Shown: piece by piece, positions 50,701 to 59,700 of the stretch | How positions within the stretch are numbered: position 1 is the stretch's first letter | How the letters are laid out: the number at the start of each line of letters is the position of its first letter | Assembly (NCBI RefSeq): GCF_000764305.2 | Contig: NW_025932782.1 | Location: 7,915-71,914 of the forward strand | Direction: 5' to 3' | DNA length: 64,000 bases | From: Hyalella azteca | Taxonomy: Eukaryota; Arthropoda; Malacostraca; Amphipoda; Hyalellidae | Notes under the pieces: model-generated | Told to the model about the DNA's origin: nothing | The model's input: the letters and a program-made list of their open reading frames with translations, nothing else | The model's database searches: none | Made by a program: the position numbers and the translations under genes

Positions 50701-53700
50701 ATAAGTACATCGTAAATTTTTATTGTAGTAGCCATGGACAAAACTGATTACTGCTTGTCACTAAAATTGAACATAACAACAATAATAAAAAATTACGCTC
50801 ATTCTAAACCAAATAAAACCAAGCATAGTAGCATGTACCTCAAAAATAAAAAATTTAGACTTTTCCGATATTTTGGCTTATTTTAAAGGTCCAAGAACTG
50901 CGCATTTAAAGAGCCCAAAAAAATTTTTGTGCGTTCATTTGTTCATTCACGACAGCTTTTGAAGCGAAAATATAAAAACCTATACCTTCACTGATCACAA
51001 ATTTCAGCTTTTAACTCTCTTGAAAACTTGTAATTTTTATCTTAAAAATCTATCTCCTCCTATTATTTTCAAGCTATAGTATTGAGAGATATACCATTCG
51101 AATCGCAAAGACGTGATCTAGCGATTATCCGGTCACTTTTTCTGATTTCTTTTTTGTTTGGATTATATATTGAAAAAAATCGGGAGGAGGAGGGGACAAA
51201 ATAAAAAAAAAAAAAACAGAAAAATCACAAAAAAGTTTTAAAAATGGAAAAAGTGATCATATGATCGCTAGATATGGTCTTTACGAATCGAATGATATGT
51301 TTCTCGATGTTGTAGCACGTCAGTTCAATGAGGAGATACACCAGTAACCTCCTTTTTCAAAGTACCCTCCATTTTGCAATTTTCTATAAATTTCACGTTT
51401 TTTTTTAATTTTTTTCGAAAAATTTGCACGAACAAAAGTCTCAGATTTCTGTTTTACATAGTTGTACCAAGTTCCAAAGTGATCTGTCCATATATAAAAA
51501 GTTTTTTATCCAGACGCTCCCGTTAAACTTCATTAGATTTCCAACAAATAAGCAAATGCAATTACGCAAATCATTCTTGAATTCATAAATACTGCGACTA
51601 AGTCAATAATTCATCAAGTGGTCTTCGTAAATGTGTGCTAAATAAGTTAAAGTAAGGAATGCGTTGTATATAAGTTTGTATCCATTTTCTCCCTCAAGTT
51701 GCCTTGGTCTAAGTGTGACCCCGCATGGGCGAAGGAACCATGTCACGTGATAGGGGTGACTACATCTTCATGCCGCGGCGCTAACAACACAGAAGCTTGC
51801 GCCTTTTCCGACCAATCTTCATCTACGCAATACTGGAGGTGAGACTGAATGCTTACATTTTAACCATCTCTTTCCAGCCAGAGAAGATTAATTCGCATAT
51901 TATTCTGGTTGCATTAGAACTAAATTTACATCAGGATCGATTATTTAATCATTCTAAACTATAAATCCAAAATCTGCTGGTAGCTATTCAGTCATTGAGA
52001 TGATGGATTAGCCGATTGGGGTCATTTCTTTCATGAGTGATGAGCTTGTATATGAAGTATGGTTGTAACAATGAGACTATATGAAATTCATTTATATTGG
52101 AATGAAAAGTTATGACTTAATTAAGTTCCATGCCCATTCATACGGATAAAACTTTGAGCCACTTCACATAGAATAATGTAAATGTGTCGAACGATGACCC
52201 ACTCAAGTCCTTTTCATTGGGGGCATGATCGAAACTTAGGGAAAATTCCACACTCATGCATCTGATGTTAATCAATAAATTTTCACAACTGTCTAACTCT
52301 TATCTCTAGTACGGCTCTATATCTCATGTGTTAATACACGGGGTTCCAGAAGGCAAGAAAGGATGATTTGAGTGTCACGCCATGTGAAGTGGACATACAT
52401 ACCTAACTTTAAAGGGTATAGTGTGGGGGTATCTCCGCGTCTACAATTCAATAACAATGGACATTTTCACGATAGTACATCGTGTGTTCGTGTACCAAAC
52501 GTTCATTGGAAGAAGCCGTTCTATCATTAATAAATAGACGTTTTGAAAATCATTTAAATATTGGCCGTCATGATCATGTTCTGATGTTTAAACCAATAAC
52601 GAAGTGGTTGAATAACTTGAACAAAATAGCTCTGTACGACCCGCAACCACACGAGAGGTGGTTGAACAGTACAGGCTCCCGTAAACATCAAATTTACGTC
52701 GAGCAATTAGAGCAAGCCCTCGACGTTCAGCCATTCAGCTTGCTCGTGGTTCCCACATAATGGACCGATCAGTCCGCCGGGTTTTACATCGCACCCGAGG
52801 TAACATAAGCTTATAGCTGCCCAAAAATTACTGCCAAACGACTAAGGAAGACGAATAAGGATTGCATAAACAATGTAGGGTACTTTAATGGAGAATATTA
52901 TTATTGTTACAAGTGACAGAGCTCTCTTTCATTTCGACAACATTCCCTTTCAAATCCACAATAACTCCTGAACAACTGAAATGGCGTCTCTTGACGAGCA
53001 GACACCTCCATCCATTTTACCCTTCACTCCTCTGCCTGGTTATTCCTAAACTCTTTATCCGCAACTCATAATTATGCTTACGTCACGTGGCGTAACACTC
53101 AAACCATCCATACCTTACTGCCAGACTCTGTACTAATCACTCTAATATAACTCTCTTATCTCCGTAAAGCAATCACATATGCCGCAATCATTCATGTGGC
53201 TCTTCCATCTTTCTGCCCTGAATGCAGAATATAAATTTTAGGCTACTAATTGTTTGTACCTGTGTTCTAGGTTTTGAACTGACGATGGAGCTGGACTCCG
53301 AAACGTTTTCGCTTATAAGAAATGGTGAACTTTTTGGCTATTTTCTTTACTTTTAAATTCCTGGAATACAGACACGAGGTGTTGCGATTAGACTCGGAAG
53401 GCCTCGTGAACTTCGGAGAGTTGGGAGGCCTGATCCCCTCTCTTGTGTTGTGCCTCTTCGTGGGGTGGGTGATTACGTGCCTCTGCCTCATTAAGGGCAT
53501 AAAGACTACGGGCAAAGTCGTCTACTTCACAGCAACCTTCCCCTTCTTCGTGCTACTTGTCCTCGTGGTTGCTGGAGCCTTGCTTCCAGGAGCATCGAAA
53601 GTCAGTGAATTTTTCCTGAAAGCACAAAAGTTTTTTATTCAGCACTATTTTCATTCCCTTCTGACCTTCGCGATGATTTTGTGCTTCAAACATCTTACAG

Positions 53701-56700
53701 TACGGCACCAAAAATCCCTGAAAGGTGAGGTCCAATACTCAGGAGCGGAATACATAGATAACGAAATATATACAACATGATAATTCATGTTCTTTAACTT
53801 AATTTAGTTTTACAGAAATGGGAGCGCGGCCGTGAGTAACAAAATTGACTCGTAAACAGGCCCTGGGCCTAACGCCAACCATTAGCATGCAATATCTAAC
53901 AGTAAATCCGCTTTGCACAACACAGCCACTGCTTCACAGCGCCGGAGCACAACTGGCCGGAGCGCAACAGGCCCTACCGCAACAGGCGGCGCAGGTTAGG
54001 TTAGGTTAGGTTAAGTTACGTTAGGAGTAGCAGTTTCGGTAGGGCCTGCTGCGCTCCGGCCTGTATGCGCTTCGGCCTGTGACTGAATGGCGCTGTTGTG
54101 GTGGGGGTTTTGTGTCAAAAGCCGTGAAGATGCTCGGCTGCGTTACGCTCGGGAAGGTATATGAATCGCACTGTGGACTTGGGCTATGCTGACCTCTAGC
54201 TATCCACCCGCGTCAGTTAGCTTTTTCGAGGAATTTGACCGAATTTTCGACACTAGTTCACTTTCGGCCAGTTTTTTCAAATCACGCTGTGTAGTGTTAA
54301 TGAAGTAACAGTGGAATACTTTGATAAATAGTATTCACAATTCTACTTCAACCAGCGCCAAATTCATCTCTGTACTCTGTAACTAACTAATTTCATCACA
54401 AAATTTCTGATTTAACGTCTAGTTTTTAAAGTGACAAAATATTATAAAGGTTGTGAATTTTAGCTGTCGGATCTTTTTATCCCATCGAAACTTTTCGTGA
54501 TGTCTGTTGATAGGGTCTCTTGTATCTGTTGGCAGGGTCTCATGTATCTGTTGACGGGGTCTCTTGTACCTGTTGACAGGGGCTCATGTATCTATTGACA
54601 GGGTCTCTTGTATCTGTTGACAGGGGCTCGTGTATCTGTTCGTGCCCAAGTGGGAGAAGCTACTGGATGTGAACGTGTGGAGGAAGGCACTAGAGCAAGT
54701 GGTCTATTCGCTCTCCATAGGTGGAGGCGGATTGGTTACTTTCGGCTCTTACAACGATTTCAACACAAAGGTGACATTTTTAAAACTTTTTCTCGGACAT
54801 GTTACAGCAATCAGTGACAGATTTTTATTTTTCAACCACCTTGGCCACGGTTCTCCATGAATGTAACTCATGAATGCACTAACGTTTTACGTTCTTGAAA
54901 GTATTTCTATACATTAATAAGTAACGAGGCACATAGTCTGGGTGTAATGGGTGTAACTTCTGAAGTTAGTTTGAATACGAAACATTGGACATGCAAGCGT
55001 CATAATACTTGAAGTTTCATTTAATTGATACAATATCTTCATTCCAGAATCTTTTCTGTATGAGCAAATGGGGTCTCCAATTTGGCTTGATATACGCCAC
55101 TTGTTTCAGGCATTTTTTGCTTACTCATTTCTATTTACCGCTAGTTTTCTTTCAGGTGCACATAGACGTCTTGATTTTATCGGTCTTGGATCTGATCGCG
55201 TCGCTGATGTGTGCCGTGACAATCTTCTCTGTGATGGGCGCCATGGCCTATGAGCTGGGCATCGAAGACGTCAGTAAAGTCGTCGCGTCTGGTGAGTGGT
55301 GACATCGATAACCTAAGCAAAATTGTAGTTCGATATTTTTGCACGCCGCTGGGTGGCCTGGGGGCGGGCTGGAGAGGACAGGGAGATGAGGTAGATTGGA
55401 CAATGAGGGAAAGAAAAGCAAAAAGACCGCAGGTTGAACACTGAACAGGGCTTTTCAAAAGCGAGGAAATAGGAGGGTCCGCGATTAAGGACTGATTGTG
55501 GAAGAGATACCGTGTGGAATGTATGGGATCTTTATGCTCCGGTGCTCGGAGATGACCTCGTCTGAACTAGCAGCTTGCAAGGTTACAAACCCGACCGCAG
55601 CTGAGTTAGTTTAATTAATACTTTGAGTGCGCCATGACCAACCAGGGTTGCCAGATTGCCTAAAAAACGGCCAAGTCCACGGACAGAAAACGCCTATAAT
55701 TCAATATATACAAGTAAATTTGTAGGTTCCAGTGTAAAAATTAAATTTTCATTTGTTTGTACTTTTTAAAATTTAATAAAGAAGTACCGTCATCATAAGT
55801 TTTATGCCGGACAACGCAATTAAAAAAATTGAATCATTGACTCAGTCCGGAAAAAAGACCCTGCAACCCACCGGTGGGTCGTGTCGCACTCAACGTGCAT
55901 GTTAAAGCGGTAGAGGTGAGAACATGCGACTTCCTTAAAAGTTCTCGGAGGTGTGGAGGCAGCCATGGCTCTGTTGTTATTGTTGATGTTGCTGTAGTTA
56001 GGAAGAAGATACTCCTGCGATTTGCTTCCGCTTGGGAGACAGCAGGCAAGCTGGCGTGCACCAGGAAATGAGCCACTATGAGACCAAAGCGGGATCGCAA
56101 GGTAGATTTCTCAGGTGCGTCACAACGAGTGCGTCAGCATAGTCGTCGCGTCTTGCAAAAGGAAGCTATGACAACGTCAGCAGAATTATCACGACCCGAT
56201 GGTAATGCCATGCACAACGTCAGAAAAAACGTCGCGTTGGTGAGTGATGGCGTCGATGACGTGAGCAGAGTCGTCGCCTCCGGTGAGTGGTGACATTTAT
56301 GACGTTTATAATGCCGTTTTATTATCGTGTACCACGATGACCATTGATTTAAATCGTCACGGGATAATTCTCATTGGTGACCATTCATACACTGCATCAC
56401 ATATCCATGTTCCCCGAAGGTCCGGGCTTGGCATTCGTCGCGTACCCTGAGGCGATCGCCCGTACCTTGCCAGTACCCCACGTCTGGTGCTTTCTGTTCT
56501 TCACCATGTTCTTCATTCTCGGCCTCAGCTCCTTGGTACATATAATTTGTTTTATATGCATTGTTTGTAAAGTGCATTGCCTGGAACGTACTTCGCTTGA
56601 TATGTGCATTTCGTGATGATAAGCAGTTTTATATTTTCGTGCATTTACTGATAACTACATTGCTCAGTATTGCTACTTTTACATTTATATGCTAATGCAT

Positions 56701-59700
56701 GGTATTACTACTAGCTATTCTTAGGAAGTTTATATCTACTTGGAAGTGGTATTCTAATTCGCTTTCCCATTGGTACATGCTCCTTGTGAAAAGCGCTAAA
56801 TCTGGTGAAATTGCCATAGGTTGTTGCTCTCTTTCTCGCGTCCTCACCTCGGCGCATTCTCCCATTAATATGATTTCCTCTGATACCCCTTGGCACGCTA
56901 GTCGCTCTCAGGTGCCCCTATCCCCTGCAGTTCGGAGGTATGGAGCTGCTGATGACGGCGCTGCTGGACGAGTTCCCGCAGTTGAGGCGCCGCAAGCCGG
57001 TGATTGTTGTGGGTCTCTGCGTCTTTCTCTTCTGCCTCGGCCTTCCCTCCTGCACTCCGGTACTATTGCACACAATAATAATCACTATTAAGCTATGATA
57101 ACTTCAATAATGAAAGTTAAATGGCGAAGAAAGTTTTGTGAAAGCGCTTTTCATTCTCCGGGAGAGTACACAAATCAAGCTAAAATGAACAATAAAATAA
57201 TTTTAAAAAACTACATGCAACTTTAATTAATTTTCAGTGACGCCATCTAAATAGAATCATTTTCAAGCCAGTGCAGAAGTTGGTCAATACTTTCAATGTG
57301 TAGTGTTTTAACCAGTGCGTTGAAATGGGCTTTGACGGCATAGTAGTTGAAATGGGCATTTAGTAGCTCTTATCTGGTACCGAAACCCCACTCACAGCCG
57401 CTTCTTGTGGCCCCGATTCACAGGCGCAAGACTTTAGACGGACTTGGCCAGCTCCAATGAGATTCCTCTAATAAATTAGTTCGCCCGAATTCAAATCGTA
57501 AATAAGATAACATTCTGAATTTTTCATGGATTTCCAGTTACCCATTTGCAATCAATGCACAGTGAACGAAATATAAAAACTTTGCGTTTATATATTATAA
57601 ATATATTATATTTATATATTATATATTATCTATATTATATATAAATGTTTATATATTATATTTATGTTTATATATTATAAATATATAAATGCGCATTCAT
57701 TCATTGATCAACGTGTTCATGGATCAAGTAAGTTCTATACTTTAAAGATCTCTATCGGTTGTAAAACTTATCCTTGCTGATCAATATACCAGATATTTCT
57801 TGATCAGCTTCCTTGTTGAAGATTTTGTCTCCCAAAACTGGTTACAAACGGACATACCAAAATGGGGAGTGCAAATTCCTTTTATCAATAGTTACCATGA
57901 AGCCGAATTGAATAAATGAACAGGCACATACACCGTAAGTAATCAACAGGCACATACACCGTAATTTGACATATGTCAACACTAAAACACTCTGGTAGTT
58001 TAGCATTTTTGTTGACTTTTACGACATAGAATGTCTTTACAGAAAGGCCAGTACATCATCTACCTCATCGACGTCTTTAATTTCGGCATTGGCAGTTTAC
58101 TGGCAGCCTTCATCACCTGCGTCACCGTCCACTGGGTGTTTGGTGTCAACAAGTGAGTCAAGGGAGAGATGTGAGTCAAAAGTGAATGAGGCGTGATATT
58201 CAATTCTGGCAGAAATAAGTCAAACGAGAGTGACGAGTCAGCTAGAGGAACAAGCATGAGTGTTGTATTAAATATAGTGAATCGAGCATGAGCGGTGAGC
58301 CAGCAAATGAATCAAATGTGAATGAAGAGTCTGAAAATTAATTAAACGTGAGTAATGAATTCAAGCACGGAACATGCGTCAGAGGCATAAGGATGCGTAA
58401 CACACTCCTTAAATTTTCTATACGATTTACATGAGCACAAGTGAGGGCAGGATTCGTCGACTAGTGATCAGTGAAGGATAATTACAAGTCTATAGTTATT
58501 TTAGAGGTGTCTTAATACTGTGTGTTACCTAAAGGTATAGAATGTCAACGTCTGTACAAAAGTGATCTGTTAATAGACGGCTATCACCTACGAGCGTCAG
58601 GGCAACCTTCCGTCTTTCAAGTAGGAGCGATAAGACGCGCTAGAGTTAAAACATCACTGGAGACAAATCCCATCCTCGTTTGAATCGTATATAATGTATA
58701 TGCTTATATATGTCGTGCCAAAATTGCGGGATTGCTGATCTATCTGGGGTTAGGTAAGTCAGTCAAGTTTTTTTTATATTTAAGTAAAGGAGCTTGACTG
58801 AACTTGAACTAACCTTTCCTAACTCCAACTGTCGATTTATGTTCTAACTCTAACGTCCAATTGTCTGAATAAGCAACGAAGCGCTAATTATACAGATTCA
58901 GCAAACTGGCTGCCGTTTCCATAAAATCGGCATTTCCGCAATTTCAGCAAGACATACATCTGGGCCAAAGAATCATTGCTCCTGGCAGAAGCGCGAGTAG
59001 TTAGTCAGGAAATGATTCAAGTGTAAGTTGTGCACCTGAAAGTGAACTGATTTAGAAATAGTATTTAGATCAGAGCAGTCAGCAAGGGAATGAAGCGTGA
59101 ATGAGCAAGTTAATCAAGCATAAATGGGACTTATCAAGTGAATCATAAGCAGGTTCATCAAGTGGGTACAAATGTAATAAGTAAAGTGGGTGGGTGATAG
59201 TGGGTGATATGCCCGCATGTGGGTCAGTAGAATAGAATAGAAGTGTCGGCACTGAAGAAATAGGCCCATGGCCTGTTGCCGATTATTGAATTTTTCGTGA
59301 CTTGATTCACACGGGATCCGGCCTTTGGAACCCGATCTTTCCATAACTGACGATTGATTGAGATAGCTGCTGGACTTATTGCCTGGTCCGTAATTTGCTA
59401 GGCATTTTAAGACTGAACATATGCTCCTGCATAGCTTCGTCTGGACTTATTGCCTGGTCCGTAATTTGCTAGGCATTTTAAGACTGAACATATGCTCCTG
59501 CATAGCTTCGTCTGCATAGTCAGTTCTTGAAGGCGTTCATACTCGGAGCGTCAACGATGCTATCAGGGCGGCTGTTAGTGGGTTATGAGTCATTAAGTGA
59601 GTGATGATCCAGGAAGTGAGTCGCGCGAACGGCGTACAATAACTGTACATATCACTGAACTTGGTATTAGATGGCAGAATTTGCTTGTTTATACGCGTGC

